Shown here in pieces: positions 42,609 through 52,407 of a DNA stretch of 64,000 bases (positions are counted from its first letter, which is position 1; each line of letters starts with the position of its first letter). Below the pieces are notes generated by a model. That model did no database searches and was not told the origin of the DNA. It saw only the letters and a program-made list of their open reading frames with translations. The stretch lies in contig CANRFZ010000007.1 in assembly GCA_947630025.1 (NCBI GenBank), positions 62,001 through 126,000 on the forward strand, read 5' to 3'. Made by a program: the position numbers and the translations under genes. Origin of the DNA: an uncultured Lachnospiraceae bacterium (lineage in GTDB: Bacteria; Bacillota; Clostridia; Lachnospirales; Lachnospiraceae).

Positions 42609-42956
42609 ATGATAATGAAAAGAGGAGATATTTACTACGCGGATCTCAGGCCGGTGGTCGGATCGGAACAGGGCGGCGTGAGGCCGGTGCTGATCATACA
42701 GAACGACATCGGCAACAGGCACAGTCCCACTGTGATCTGTGCGGCAATTACCTCCAAGATGAATAAGGCGAAGCTGCCTACGCATATCGAGCTGAGCGCC
42801 GGCAAATACGATATGGTCAAGGATTCCGTTATTCTGCTGGAGCAGCTCAGGACGATCGACAAAAAAAGACTGAAGGACAGAATCTGCCATCTGGATCAGG
42901 ACATTATGAAAGTAGTCAATAACGGTCTGATGGTCAGTCTGGAACTAAATACATAA
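42609..42956 (+). CDS. mazF: MazF/EndoA-type mRNA interferase
   Basis: A sequence-specific endoribonuclease toxin. The 115-residue product is close to B. subtilis EndoA (NdoA): [20 protein letters not shown] at the start with the catalytic Arg in [12 protein letters not shown] (about 27-38) and the [13 protein letters not shown] stretch. ATG 42609 follows AAGGAAG. In Bacillus the antitoxin gene lies between alr and the toxin; here the 59-nt gap has no room for it, and I see none nearby. The antitoxin must be elsewhere, or the toxin is not used as a standard pair. Confidence 0.93.
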   Translation: MIMKRGDIYYADLRPVVGSEQGGVRPVLIIQNDIGNRHSPTVICAAITSKMNKAKLPTHIELSAGKYDMVKDSVILLEQLRTIDKKRLKDRICHLDQDIMKVVNNGLMVSLELNT

Positions 42957-43058
42957 GACGAACGGACAACAGGTACACAGGAGAAAGCCGCGCTGCCAGA
43001 ACAGGACAGATGTGCACTGCCTGCACAGGTCAGCCCGTCCACACAGGACAGACGGAAT

Positions 43059-43087
43059 TTGACACGCGGCGTATTCCTTGTTATATT
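43059..43087 (+). promoter_or_regulatory. promoter of yebC
   Basis: TTGACA (43059-43064), 17 bp, TATATT (43082-43087). It gives a leader of about 65 nt before yebC. Confidence 0.75.
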
Positions 43088-43159
43088 TAGAGGAAAGGCA
43101 TTCCGCCGGAGACGGCGCATACGATGAGACAGGAAACAAAATAGACGGAGGAAATCAGT

Positions 43160-43888
43160 ATGTCAGGACATTCCAAATTTGCAAACATTAAGCATAAGAA
43201 AGAGAAGAACGATGCCGCGAAGGGCAAGATCTTTACGATTATCGGGCGTGAGATCGCCGTCGCGGTCAAGGACGGCGGCCCGGACCCGGCGAACAATTTC
43301 AAGCTGGCGCAGGTGATCGCCAAGGCCAAGGCCAACAATATGCCGAACGAGACGATCGAGCGCGGCATCAAGAAGGCTGCCGGAGAAGGAAGCAGCGTGA
43401 ATTACAAATATGTTACATATGAAGGCTACGGGCCCAACGGCATCGCCGTGATCGTGGACGCGCTGACCGACAATACGAACCGGACGGCGGCCAATGTCAG
43501 AAATGCGTTTTCCAAAGGACAGGGAAATGTCGGCACGCCCGGCTGCGTCTCCTTTATGTTTGACAAAAAAGGGCTGATCATCATCGACAAGGAAGACTGC
43601 GACATGGAAGCGGACGACCTGATGATGATGGCGTTAGACGCCGGCGCGGAGGATTTTTCGGAGGAGGACGAGTGCTACGAGATCTATACCGATCCCGACC
43701 AGTGGAGCGAGGTTGACGCCGCGCTGAAGGCGCAGGGCGTGGAGCCGGTGTCTTCGGAAGTGACGATGATCCCCCAGAACTGGGTGGAGCTGACCGACGA
43801 AACCGCCATCAAAAATATGCAGCGGACGCTGGATCTGCTGGAGGAGGACGACGACGTGCAGGCGGTGTACCACAACTGGGACGAGTGA
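43160..43888 (+). CDS. YebC/PmpR-family DNA- or ribosome-associated regulator
   Basis: A 242-residue protein with the highly conserved start [20 protein letters not shown] and the three-domain YebC fold; [20 protein letters not shown] lies near 107-126. Some family members act as transcriptional regulators and others relieve ribosome stalling at proline runs; the sequence alone does not show which applies. ATG 43160 follows GGAGG. It has its own promoter after mazF. Confidence 0.94.
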   Translation: MSGHSKFANIKHKKEKNDAAKGKIFTIIGREIAVAVKDGGPDPANNFKLAQVIAKAKANNMPNETIERGIKKAAGEGSSVNYKYVTYEGYGPNGIAVIVDALTDNTNRTAANVRNAFSKGQGNVGTPGCVSFMFDKKGLIIIDKEDCDMEADDLMMMALDAGAEDFSEEDECYEIYTDPDQWSEVDAALKAQGVEPVSSEVTMIPQNWVELTDETAIKNMQRTLDLLEEDDDVQAVYHNWDE

Positions 43889-43964
43889 CCGCGCCGCGGC
43901 AGGCAGCGGAGAACCCTGCGGGCTTCCGGTCCGCCGGGGCTGATTCGGAGGAGGAATTGCGGAA

Positions 43965-45248
43965 ATGAGCAGACAGTACCAAAAAGAGACGATCTGTGTC
44001 CAGTCGGGCTGGCAGCCTAAGAACGGGGAACCCCGGGTGCTGCCGATCTACCAGAGCACTACGTTTAAGTATACGTCGTCCGAATTTATGGGGCGGCTCT
44101 TTGATCTGGAGGAGAGCGGCTATTTCTACAGCAGGCTGCAGAATCCCACCAACGACTGCGTGGCGGCGAAAATATGCGAACTGGAGGGCGGCGTGGCGGC
44201 CATGCTGACGTCTTCCGGGCAGGCGGCGGCCCACTATGCGGTGTTCAATATATGCGAGGCCGGCGATCATGTGGTGTTGTCCTCGACGGTATACGGCGGC
44301 ACGTTCAACCTGATCACCTGTACGATGAAAAAGATGGGGATTGACTGTACGGTCGTGGACCCCGACGCCCCGCCGGAAGAATTGGACAAGGCTTTCCGGC
44401 CCAATACCAAGTGCGTATTCGCGGAGACCATCGCCAACCCCGCGCTGGTGGTGCTGGATATCGAGAAATTTGCAAAGGCGGCCCATGCCCATCAGGTGCC
44501 GCTGATCGTGGACAACACGTTCGCGACGCCCATCAACTGCAATCCGTTTGCGTGGGGCGCGGACATTGTGATCCATTCCACGACCAAATATATGGACGGC
44601 CACGCCGTGTCGCTGGGCGGCTGCATCGTGGACTCCGGCAATTTTGACTGGAGCGCGTACCCGGACAGATTTCCCGGCCTCTGCACGCCGGACGAGTCCT
44701 ATCACGGCATCGTCTATACGGAGAAGTTCGGCAGGGCGGCGTATATTACGAAGGCGACCAGCCAGCTCATGCGGGATCTGGGTTCGATGCAGTCCCCCCA
44801 GAATGCGTTTCTGCTCAATATCGGTCTGGAGACGCTGCCGCTGCGCATGGAGCGGCACTGCTATAACGCGCAGAAGACGGCGGAGTATCTGGAGGCCCAT
44901 GACAAGGTGGCTTGGGTGAATTATCCCGGCCTGAAAAGCAGCAGATATTATGAAACGGCTAAGAAATATATGCCGAAGGGCACCTGCGGCGTGATCTCCT
45001 TCGGCCTGAAAGGAGGCCGCGAGGCGGCGGCCAGAATGATGGATCATCTGGAACTGGCGGCGATCGTGACGCACGTGGCGGATGCGAGAACCAGCGTCCT
45101 TCACCCGGCCAGCCATACCCACAGGCAGATGAACGACGCGCAGTTGAGAGAGGCGGGCGTTGCGCCGGAGATGATCAGGCTCTCGGTGGGCATAGAGCAT
45201 ATAGACGATATTATCGCGGATCTGGAGCAGGCGCTGGCAAAGATCTGA
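43965..45248 (+). CDS. O-acetylhomoserine sulfhydrylase-type PLP enzyme
   Basis: A gamma-family Cys/Met metabolism enzyme of 427 residues, expected to make homocysteine or methanethiol-derived methionine from O-acetylhomoserine. The PLP lysine is in HSTTKYMDGH (about 206). The cofactor-binding LTSSGQAAAHYA (about 83-94), SSTVYGGTF and VDNTFATP are present. The GRLFDLEESGYFYSR segment marks the MetY-type subgroup, though cystathionine synthase or lyase activity cannot be excluded. ATG 43965 follows AGGAGGA. Confidence 0.9.
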   Translation: MSRQYQKETICVQSGWQPKNGEPRVLPIYQSTTFKYTSSEFMGRLFDLEESGYFYSRLQNPTNDCVAAKICELEGGVAAMLTSSGQAAAHYAVFNICEAGDHVVLSSTVYGGTFNLITCTMKKMGIDCTVVDPDAPPEELDKAFRPNTKCVFAETIANPALVVLDIEKFAKAAHAHQVPLIVDNTFATPINCNPFAWGADIVIHSTTKYMDGHAVSLGGCIVDSGNFDWSAYPDRFPGLCTPDESYHGIVYTEKFGRAAYITKATSQLMRDLGSMQSPQNAFLLNIGLETLPLRMERHCYNAQKTAEYLEAHDKVAWVNYPGLKSSRYYETAKKYMPKGTCGVISFGLKGGREAAARMMDHLELAAIVTHVADARTSVLHPASHTHRQMNDAQLREAGVAPEMIRLSVGIEHIDDIIADLEQALAKI

Positions 45249-45276
45249 CAGACAAGGATAACAAAGGATAAGGCGT

Positions 45277-46887
45277 ATGATTTATCGCAGAACACGATTG
45301 GGCTGGCTTTCATGGGCGGCTTACACGGTCTTGTGCGCGGGGCTGCTTGTGTGCGGCGGAGGCATATTTCTCACCTATATGTCGCAGACTGCCGCGCTGC
45401 CGGTACGCCTTCTGGGAGGCGTCTGCGCGCTGGCGTTTGCGGCGCTTCTGTACTGGGGGCTCCGCTCCGTGTGGATCGCCATACGAAAGAAGCGCACGTG
45501 GCGGGCGCGGACGGTGCGGGTACTGGGCGGCGTTGCTTTTCTGGCGCTGCTGGCAGGCGGCATGGCTGTCAGAATCGCGATGCTGCACGGGCTGGCGCTT
45601 TTGACAGAGACGCAGCAGATGGCCGCTGCGGGTGATCTGCAATATTACAATATGGCCATGGTGACGGCAGGGGAAGCCGCCGTGCCGCCCGGCCACAGCA
45701 TCGAATTTTTGTATGTGCTGCTGCTGGAAACGGTACTGTCGTTTCTGGGAAACAAGATTCTCTCCGCGGCTTTTACACAGGTGGTTCTGCAGGTTCTGGG
45801 AATGCTCTTGGCATATGCGGCGGTCAGCAGGCTGGCGGGCAGATTTCCGGCCTGTCTGACGCTTCTGTGCCTGTCCTGTGCGCCGGTCAGCCTCAGAACC
45901 GTTATGAGCTTCGATCCGGCATGGCTTTTTCTGGACTGTTATCTGGCCGGGATGCTATTGATGGCGTCTTTCGTAAAAGGGTACTGCGAGGGCAGGATCG
46001 GCAGAATCCCGGCGGTGTTTGGCGGTATCCTGCTGGGCCTGCTGACTGGTGCGCTGGCATGGCTGGATCTGACGGCTCTGTCGCTTCTTCCGGTGGCGTT
46101 ATTGGCGGCGTTTGGCAGGAAAGATCGGCGGGCGGCGGAAAAGAAGCGTCTGACCGGAGAATTTGACGCGGCGGTGGTTCTCCTCGTTGCGGTCTGCTGC
46201 GCGGCGGCTTGGGGCGGTATTCTCTGCGCCGTGTCCTATAGCGGGGGCACGCCGTATGACGCGGTTTTTGCGGAGCGGCTTTTGGACTGCTGGCACCGGA
46301 GTTATCCCTACGTGTGGCACGCTATGGATTCTTATCCGGGGATGGCGGAGAACGGTCTGGCCGGACTGCTGATCGTCTTCGCGTCCTTTCTGGTTTTTGC
46401 CTATTGCAGAAGCGGCAGGGAGCAGAATTTTACGTTGTGGATCTGGCTCTGTCTGCTGACGGCGCCGACGCCGATGGCGGCATACGGTGTCAGCGGCGGG
46501 CTGCTGCCGTTGTTTGTCTGGGCGGCGCTGGCGGGGCTTGGACTGCAGAACTGTATGTTCGGCGACCGGGCGAGAGTCATGCAGGCGATTCTTGAGCAGA
46601 TCAACACGGAGGCGGAGGCGGCCATGGCAGCGGAGCCGACCGCAGAGACAACAGGAGGCACAGTGACAAAGACAACAGAAAAGACGAAGGTGCCTACAAC
46701 GCCGGAGACGGAGACAGGAATGACGGCAGCCACACAGGAGAAGACAACGGCCAACTATATTGAGAACCCTCTGCCGCTTCCTAAGAAGCACGTGAAGCGG
46801 GAGCTGGACTACCAGTACGAAGTGCCGGAGGAGAAGATGAAATACGACGTGGAAGTGGCGGACGGCGACGATTACGACATCCCTTAG
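45277..46887 (+). CDS. multi-pass membrane protein with Thr/Glu-rich tail
   Basis: The 536-residue product has about ten hydrophobic segments up to residue 430, then a low-complexity Thr/Ala/Glu/Lys-rich tail (about 445-500) and an acidic end. The layout recalls glycosyltransferase-39/PMT-type membrane proteins (for example, a polar loop after the second helix pair), but no DxD or DE motif in the right place was found, so no enzyme is claimed. ATG 45277 comes 28 nt after the metY-like gene. A terminator follows. Confidence 0.6.
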   Translation: MIYRRTRLGWLSWAAYTVLCAGLLVCGGGIFLTYMSQTAALPVRLLGGVCALAFAALLYWGLRSVWIAIRKKRTWRARTVRVLGGVAFLALLAGGMAVRIAMLHGLALLTETQQMAAAGDLQYYNMAMVTAGEAAVPPGHSIEFLYVLLLETVLSFLGNKILSAAFTQVVLQVLGMLLAYAAVSRLAGRFPACLTLLCLSCAPVSLRTVMSFDPAWLFLDCYLAGMLLMASFVKGYCEGRIGRIPAVFGGILLGLLTGALAWLDLTALSLLPVALLAAFGRKDRRAAEKKRLTGEFDAAVVLLVAVCCAAAWGGILCAVSYSGGTPYDAVFAERLLDCWHRSYPYVWHAMDSYPGMAENGLAGLLIVFASFLVFAYCRSGREQNFTLWIWLCLLTAPTPMAAYGVSGGLLPLFVWAALAGLGLQNCMFGDRARVMQAILEQINTEAEAAMAAEPTAETTGGTVTKTTEKTKVPTTPETETGMTAATQEKTTANYIENPLPLPKKHVKRELDYQYEVPEEKMKYDVEVADGDDYDIP

Positions 46888-46925
46888 AAAATATATGTAT
46901 AAATCGTGCGTGGATCATGCAAAAT

Positions 46926-46961
46926 AAGAGAGGATCACAGACAGAGGTGATTCTCTTTTTT
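46926..46961 (+). terminator. terminator before the tepA-like gene
   Basis: A 13-bp stem with one G-U pair (46926-46938 with 46947-46959), loop of 8 nt, T-rich end (46955-46961). It lies 14 nt before the tepA start and could act as an attenuator if the promoter is upstream. Confidence 0.7.
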
Positions 46962-46975
46962 ATTAGGAGGAATCT

Positions 46976-47713
46976 ATGGGAAAAGAAGAAAAACGCAGCC
47001 GGCAGGACAAAGACGACGAAAGAGAGGTGCAGCAGGAGAAGGAGAAGCATCAGGACAACCGGATCAGCGAGGTGGGGCAGCTTACGCTGGACGAGAACGA
47101 GGCGCATCACAAAATACATCTGATCACGATCATCGGAGAGATCGAAGGCCATGACAATCTGGGGAGCGGCTCGAAGACGACGAAATACGAACACATCCTG
47201 CCGCAGCTTGCGGCCATCGAGGACAGTAAGGATATCGAGGGCGTGCTGATTCTGCTGAATACGATGGGCGGGGACGTGGAGGCGGGGCTGGCCATCGCGG
47301 AGATGATCGCCTCCCTCAGCAAGCCGACGGTTTCACTGGTGCTGGGCGGAAGCCATTCCATCGGCGTTCCGATTGCCGTCAGCACGGATTACTCCTATAT
47401 TGTGCCCACCGGAACGATGGTCATCCATCCGGTGCGGTTAAACGGCATGGTCATCGGCGTGCAGCAGACTTTCGACTATTTCCGGCAGATTCAGGACCGC
47501 ATCACCGGATTTGTCTGCGCCCACTGCAAGATCGCCAAGGCGCGGCTGGAGGAGCTGATGATGGAGACCGGCGTGCTGACCAAGGATGTGGGTACGATCC
47601 TCGTGGGAAACGAAGCGGTGGAGGAGGGCATTATCTGTCAGGTGGGAGGCATCCGGGACGCCGTGGCCAAACTCCATGATATGGTGGCGGCAAAGAACGC
47701 GGACACAAAATAA
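46976..47713 (+). CDS. ClpP-class serine protease, TepA-like
   Basis: A 245-residue ClpP-fold protein with a charged N-terminal extension (about 1-40). The core shows LNTMGGDVEAGLAIAEM (about 91-107), the nucleophile Ser in LGGSHSIGVP (about 124) and His in VIHPVRLNG. B. subtilis TepA, needed for degradation of small acid-soluble spore proteins, is encoded just upstream of spoIIIE, and the order here (this gene, then ftsK/spoIIIE) is the same. The two are separated by the hairpin repeats. Confidence 0.87.
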   Translation: MGKEEKRSRQDKDDEREVQQEKEKHQDNRISEVGQLTLDENEAHHKIHLITIIGEIEGHDNLGSGSKTTKYEHILPQLAAIEDSKDIEGVLILLNTMGGDVEAGLAIAEMIASLSKPTVSLVLGGSHSIGVPIAVSTDYSYIVPTGTMVIHPVRLNGMVIGVQQTFDYFRQIQDRITGFVCAHCKIAKARLEELMMETGVLTKDVGTILVGNEAVEEGIICQVGGIRDAVAKLHDMVAAKNADTK

Positions 47714-47735
47714 GGGATGACAACTGCCGGCGGGA

Positions 47736-47993
47736 ATGATATAATAAGCGCAGATTCAGCAATCTGCGCTACGAGAATCCCTGCGGGATTCTCCCAGAGT
47801 GATTTACTTTACTGGCATCAGAGATATGATATAATAAGCGCAGGCTCAGCAGCCTGCGCTACGAGAATTGCTCCGCAATTCTCCCGAAATTATTTACGTT
47901 ACTGGCATCAGAGATTATGATATAATATGAGTAAATTGCTCTGCAGATTAACATGAGTTAATCGCTTTGCAATTCACTCATTCCTTATCATCA
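47736..47993 (+). repeat. hairpin repeat family, three consecutive units before ftsK
   Basis: Unit 1 is 47736-47825 (90 bp), unit 2 is 47826-47916 (91 bp), and unit 3 is 47917 to about 47993 and shorter. Units 1 and 2 carry hairpins A and B. In unit 1, A is AGCGCAGATT-cagc-AATCTGCGCT; in unit 2, B is GAGAATTGC-tcc-GCAATTCTC, so both stem arms change together. Unit 3 instead has the 25-bp-type modules seen upstream of gltA. Each unit starts with ATGATATAAT, giving TATAAT boxes at 47740, 47830 and 47921. The last is the best -10 for ftsK. The gap 47714-48016 holds nothing else. Confidence 0.9.
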
Positions 47994-48016
47994 GACGGAA
48001 GCAGGAGGCAGTCAGC

Positions 48017-50683
48017 ATGGCAACAGGGCAGGGAAGGAGCCGTTCCGGTTCGGGGAGAAGCACGGCGTCTTCGGGCAGAAACGGCAGCAAAAGCACGGCC
48101 GGAAAGAATCGTTCGGGCAGTTCCCGTTCACGGGAGAAGTCTGCCCGGCCCATGGACTCGGCGATACGCAGCGAGATCATTCTGATTGCGCTGCTTGCCC
48201 TTGCCGTCGTACTGTTTCTGTGCAATTTCGGCATCGTCGGCAGCGTAGGCGATGCGGTCAGCGGTTTTCTGTTCGGCATTTTCGGCCTTATGGCTTACGT
48301 GGCGCCGGTTCTTCTGTTTCTGGCGGTGGCTTTCGGAATGTCCAACAGCGGCGACAGGATCGCCGCCAGAAAGCTGGTCTCCGGCGTGGTGCTCTTTGTG
48401 CTGGTGAGCATGGTATGTGAGTTGTTCAGCGCGGATCTGTCGCAGACGGACGCCTATCGGATCGGGGAGATCTACGGGCGGTGCCGCGACGGACACAACG
48501 GCGGCGGCGTCATCGGCGGCACGTTAGTCTATCTGTCCTGCCGGTTTCTGGGCGTGGTGGGCACGGTGGTGGTGATTCTCGTGCTGGCCATCATCTGTAT
48601 GGTGATCGTCACCGAGAAATCTTTTATCGGCGGCGTCAGGAAGCATGGACAGAGAGTGTACGAGCGTTCCGTCGAGGACGCGGCGTACCGCAGGGAACGA
48701 GCCAGAGAACGACAGCTTGCGGCGGAGGAAAAGAGAGCCCGCCAGCAGGAGGAGCGGCGGCGCAGGGAGGAAGAACAGGAGAACGAAAAGATTCTCCGGA
48801 TGGACAAAAAAGTATCGGGCGTCATGATCGATACGTCCCTCGGCAGAGAGGACGGCAGGGACCGGGAAGAAGCGTTGAAGACGCGGGACGATATCCACGA
48901 GATTATGCTACATACCGATGAGACAGATGAGGAGGACGGGGCGGACGAATCCTCCGCCCTTGTTGGGAGGGATGATTCTTCCCGCCACGCCATCGGGGAC
49001 GGGCCGGACGGATTTCATGGGATTCGGATTCACGGCGCCGCCGAGGATATCGAGGAGGAAGATGAGGCTGAGTCTGCGGCTGCGGCGTCATCGGCGGAAA
49101 CGGAGACGCCATGGGCAGCCGGAAGAACGGCGGCGGAGCCTGCATGGGAGGCACGGCAGGAGAGCGCGGCGATAGAGCCGGAGCGTGTGCCGAAACCGAA
49201 CCGCCCTTATAAGTTTCCGCCGGTCAGCCTGCTGCACCGGGCAGGCGGCAGAAAGAACCGCGATTCCGCGCAGGAGCTCAGGGAAACGGCGGAACGCCTC
49301 CGGCAGACATTGGATACGTTCGGCGTCAAGGTGACCATCACCGACATCAGCCAAGGGCCCTCCGTGACGCGCTATGAGATGCAGCCGGAGATGGGCGTTA
49401 AGGTCAGCAAGATCGTAGGGCTGGCCGACGACATCAAGTTAAATCTGGCGGCTACCGATATCCGTATCGAAGCGCCGATTCCGGGCAAAGCGGCGGTGGG
49501 AATCGAGGTGCCCAACAAGGAAAATAGCGCTGTGGCGTTCCGCGATCTGGTGGAGTCCAAAGAGTTTAAGGAGTTTCCCTCGGATCTGGTATTTGCGGTG
49601 GGCAAAGATATCGGCGGCAAGATCGTCATGGCGGATATCGCCAAGATGCCCCATATGCTGATCGCCGGGGCTACGGGTTCCGGTAAGTCGGTCTGCATCA
49701 ACACCATTATTATGGGCATTCTGTATAAAGCCAAACCGGAAGACGTCCGCCTGATCATGATCGATCCCAAGGTGGTGGAGCTGAGCGTCTACAACGGCAT
49801 CCCGCATCTTTTGATTCCTGTCGTCACAGATCCGAAGAAAGCGGCTTCCGCGCTGCACTGGGGCGTGGCGGAGATGACGGACCGCTACAAGAAGTTTGCG
49901 GATTTCAACGTCCGGGATCTGAACGGTTACAATAAGAAAGTAGAAAGCCTGCGCGCGCAGGGCGATCCGGACGCGCCGGAGAAGCTGCCTAAGATACTGA
50001 TCGTCGTGGACGAGCTGGCCGATCTGATGATGGTGGCGCCGGGAGAGGTGGAGGAATCGATCTGCCGTCTGGCGCAGCTCGCGAGAGCCTGCGGCATCCA
50101 TCTGATCATCGCGACGCAGCGGCCCTCGGTGGACGTCATCACGGGACTGATCAAGGCCAATATGCCCAGCCGCGTTGCGTTCGCCGTTTCCAGCGGCGTG
50201 GATTCCCGCACGATTCTGGATATGGTGGGCGCGGAGAAACTGTTAGGAAAAGGCGATATGCTCTTTTATCCGCAGGGATATCCGAAGCCCGCGCGGATTC
50301 AGGGCGCTTTCGTGTCGGATAAGGAGGTCGCCGACGTGGTGGACTTCCTGAAAGAGCAGGCCGCCGGAAACGGCTACGACGACGAGGTGGAGAGCCGGAT
50401 TAAAAATATCGAGAGCGGCGCGCAGGGCAGCGCTTCGGGTTCCGGCGACAGCGGCTCGGAGTATGACCAGTATTTTGCGGAAGCGGGACGCTTCATCATA
50501 GAGAAGGACAAGGCTTCCATCGGTATGCTGCAGAGAGTCTTTAAGATCGGTTTCAACCGCGCGGCGCGGATTATGGATCAGCTATGCGAGGCGGGCGTCG
50601 TCGGCGAGGAGGAGGGAACGAAGCCGCGCAAAGTTCTGATGAGCGCGGAACAGTTTGAGCAGTTTATCGAGGAGACGGTCTGA
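48017..50683 (+). CDS. ftsK: DNA translocase FtsK/SpoIIIE
   Basis: Pumps DNA through the closing division or sporulation septum. The 888-residue product has a basic N-terminus, four transmembrane segments (about 55-205), a charged linker (about 215-400), the alpha-beta motor with Walker A GATGSGKSVCIN (about 550-561), IDPKVVELSVYNGIPHL, Walker B ILIVVDELADLM, and a C-terminal winged-helix gamma domain (about 820-885). Whether it acts as FtsK or SpoIIIE cannot be told; tepA upstream suggests the SpoIIIE locus. Upstream repeats may supply its promoter. Confidence 0.95.
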   Translation: MATGQGRSRSGSGRSTASSGRNGSKSTAGKNRSGSSRSREKSARPMDSAIRSEIILIALLALAVVLFLCNFGIVGSVGDAVSGFLFGIFGLMAYVAPVLLFLAVAFGMSNSGDRIAARKLVSGVVLFVLVSMVCELFSADLSQTDAYRIGEIYGRCRDGHNGGGVIGGTLVYLSCRFLGVVGTVVVILVLAIICMVIVTEKSFIGGVRKHGQRVYERSVEDAAYRRERARERQLAAEEKRARQQEERRRREEEQENEKILRMDKKVSGVMIDTSLGREDGRDREEALKTRDDIHEIMLHTDETDEEDGADESSALVGRDDSSRHAIGDGPDGFHGIRIHGAAEDIEEEDEAESAAAASSAETETPWAAGRTAAEPAWEARQESAAIEPERVPKPNRPYKFPPVSLLHRAGGRKNRDSAQELRETAERLRQTLDTFGVKVTITDISQGPSVTRYEMQPEMGVKVSKIVGLADDIKLNLAATDIRIEAPIPGKAAVGIEVPNKENSAVAFRDLVESKEFKEFPSDLVFAVGKDIGGKIVMADIAKMPHMLIAGATGSGKSVCINTIIMGILYKAKPEDVRLIMIDPKVVELSVYNGIPHLLIPVVTDPKKAASALHWGVAEMTDRYKKFADFNVRDLNGYNKKVESLRAQGDPDAPEKLPKILIVVDELADLMMVAPGEVEESICRLAQLARACGIHLIIATQRPSVDVITGLIKANMPSRVAFAVSSGVDSRTILDMVGAEKLLGKGDMLFYPQGYPKPARIQGAFVSDKEVADVVDFLKEQAAGNGYDDEVESRIKNIESGAQGSASGSGDSGSEYDQYFAEAGRFIIEKDKASIGMLQRVFKIGFNRAARIMDQLCEAGVVGEEEGTKPRKVLMSAEQFEQFIEETV

Positions 50684-50722
50684 CAGGGCCGCCGCGGACA
50701 GGAAGCAGAGGAGGCTGGCGTT

Positions 50723-52393
50723 TTGAAAACGGATATTGAGATTGCACAGGAAGCGGTATTGGAGCCGATCGTCGACGTCGCGGCCCGGATCGGGATTCCG
50801 GCGGACGATCTGGAACTGTACGGCAGATATAAGGCGAAGCTCTCGGACGATTACATAAAGCGCATGGAGGACAGGCCCGCCGGCAGGCTTATTCTGGTGA
50901 CGGCAGTCAACCCCACGCCCGCCGGCGAGGGCAAGACCACCATTACCGTTGGGCTGGGACAGGCTTTCGGCGTCCTTGGAAAGAAGGCGGTCATCGCGCT
51001 GCGGGAGCCGTCGCTGGGCCCGTGCTTCGGCATTAAGGGCGGCGCGGCGGGCGGCGGTTATGCGCAGGTGGTGCCGATGGAGGATCTGAATCTGCATTTT
51101 ACCGGCGATTTCCACGCCATCACGTCGGCCAACAATCTGCTGGCGGCGCTTTTGGACAACCATATCCAGCAGGGCAACGAGCTGGGGATCGATCCGCGCC
51201 AGGTCGTCTGGAAACGCTGCATGGACATGAACGACCGGGCGCTCAGAAATGTGGTGATCGGCATGGGCGGCAGGACGGACGGCGTAGTGCGGGAAGATCA
51301 TTTCGTCATCACCGTGGCATCCGAGATCATGGCGATCTTATGTCTGGCGGACGACATGGAGGATCTGAAGGAACGGCTGGGCAGGATCATCGTCGCCTAC
51401 CGCTATGACGGCGCCGCGGTGACTGCCGCGGATCTGCACGCCGTCGGCGCGATGGCGGCGCTGTTAAAGGACGCCATGAAGCCGAATCTGATCCAGACGC
51501 TGGAACATACGCCCGCCTTTGTGCACGGCGGCCCTTTCGCCAATATCGCCCACGGCTGCAATTCCGTGCGGGCTACCAAAACCGCCTTAAAGACAGCAGA
51601 TTATGTCATTACCGAGGCAGGGTTCGGCGCCGATCTGGGGGCCGAGAAATTTTTTGACATCAAGTGCCGCATGGCCGGATTGAAGCCGGACGCGGCGGTG
51701 CTGGTGGCCACGGTGCGGGCGCTGAAATATAACGGCGGTGTGCCCAAGGCGGCGCTGGCCGAGGAGAACCTGACGGCGCTGCAGGCCGGTATCGGCAATC
51801 TGGAAAAACATATCGAGAACCTGCACAAATACGGCGTTCCCATCGTGGTCGCGCTCAATGTATTCGTGTCCGATACGGAGGCGGAGATTGCCTTCGTCAA
51901 AAAATTCTGCGAGAACAGGGGCTGTGAATTTGCCCTGTCCCAAGTGTGGGAAAAGGGCGGCGCGGGCGGCGTAGCGCTGGCAGAGAAGGTGCTGGAGACG
52001 CTGGAGCAGAAGGAGAGCCGCTTCCAGCCGTTGTACCCGGACGATCTCTCCCTGCGGGAAAAGATAGAAAAAGTGGCGTCGGAAATCTACGGCGCAGGCG
52101 GCGTGTCCTACGCCCCGGCAGCCGAGAAACAGTTAAAGAAGTTGGAGGAGATGGGCTTCGGCAGTCTGCCGGTCTGCATGGCCAAAACGCAGTATTCCCT
52201 GTCGGACGATCCCTCTCTGCTGGGAAGGCCGTCGGGCTTTACCATGAACGTGCGGGAAGTCTATGTGGCGGCGGGCGCAGGCTTCGTCGTGGTGCTGACG
52301 GGCGCCGTCATGACGATGCCGGGACTGCCTAAGCAGCCGGCGGCCTACGGAATCGATGTCAATAGCGACGGGGTTATCACCGGTCTGTTTTAA
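50723..52393 (+). CDS. fhs: formate-tetrahydrofolate ligase
   Basis: Activates formate to 10-formyl-THF with ATP, the entry of formate into one-carbon metabolism and the Wood-Ljungdahl methyl branch. The 556-residue protein has the P-loop-like [19 protein letters not shown] (about 63-81), [20 protein letters not shown], and [12 protein letters not shown]. The start is TTG 50723, supported by AGAGGAGG 8 nt upstream. folD follows after 14 nt, so the two form a one-carbon operon. Confidence 0.97.
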   Translation: MKTDIEIAQEAVLEPIVDVAARIGIPADDLELYGRYKAKLSDDYIKRMEDRPAGRLILVTAVNPTPAGEGKTTITVGLGQAFGVLGKKAVIALREPSLGPCFGIKGGAAGGGYAQVVPMEDLNLHFTGDFHAITSANNLLAALLDNHIQQGNELGIDPRQVVWKRCMDMNDRALRNVVIGMGGRTDGVVREDHFVITVASEIMAILCLADDMEDLKERLGRIIVAYRYDGAAVTAADLHAVGAMAALLKDAMKPNLIQTLEHTPAFVHGGPFANIAHGCNSVRATKTALKTADYVITEAGFGADLGAEKFFDIKCRMAGLKPDAAVLVATVRALKYNGGVPKAALAEENLTALQAGIGNLEKHIENLHKYGVPIVVALNVFVSDTEAEIAFVKKFCENRGCEFALSQVWEKGGAGGVALAEKVLETLEQKESRFQPLYPDDLSLREKIEKVASEIYGAGGVSYAPAAEKQLKKLEEMGFGSLPVCMAKTQYSLSDDPSLLGRPSGFTMNVREVYVAAGAGFVVVLTGAVMTMPGLPKQPAAYGIDVNSDGVITGLF

Positions 52394-52407
52394 AGGAGGA
52401 ACGTATC

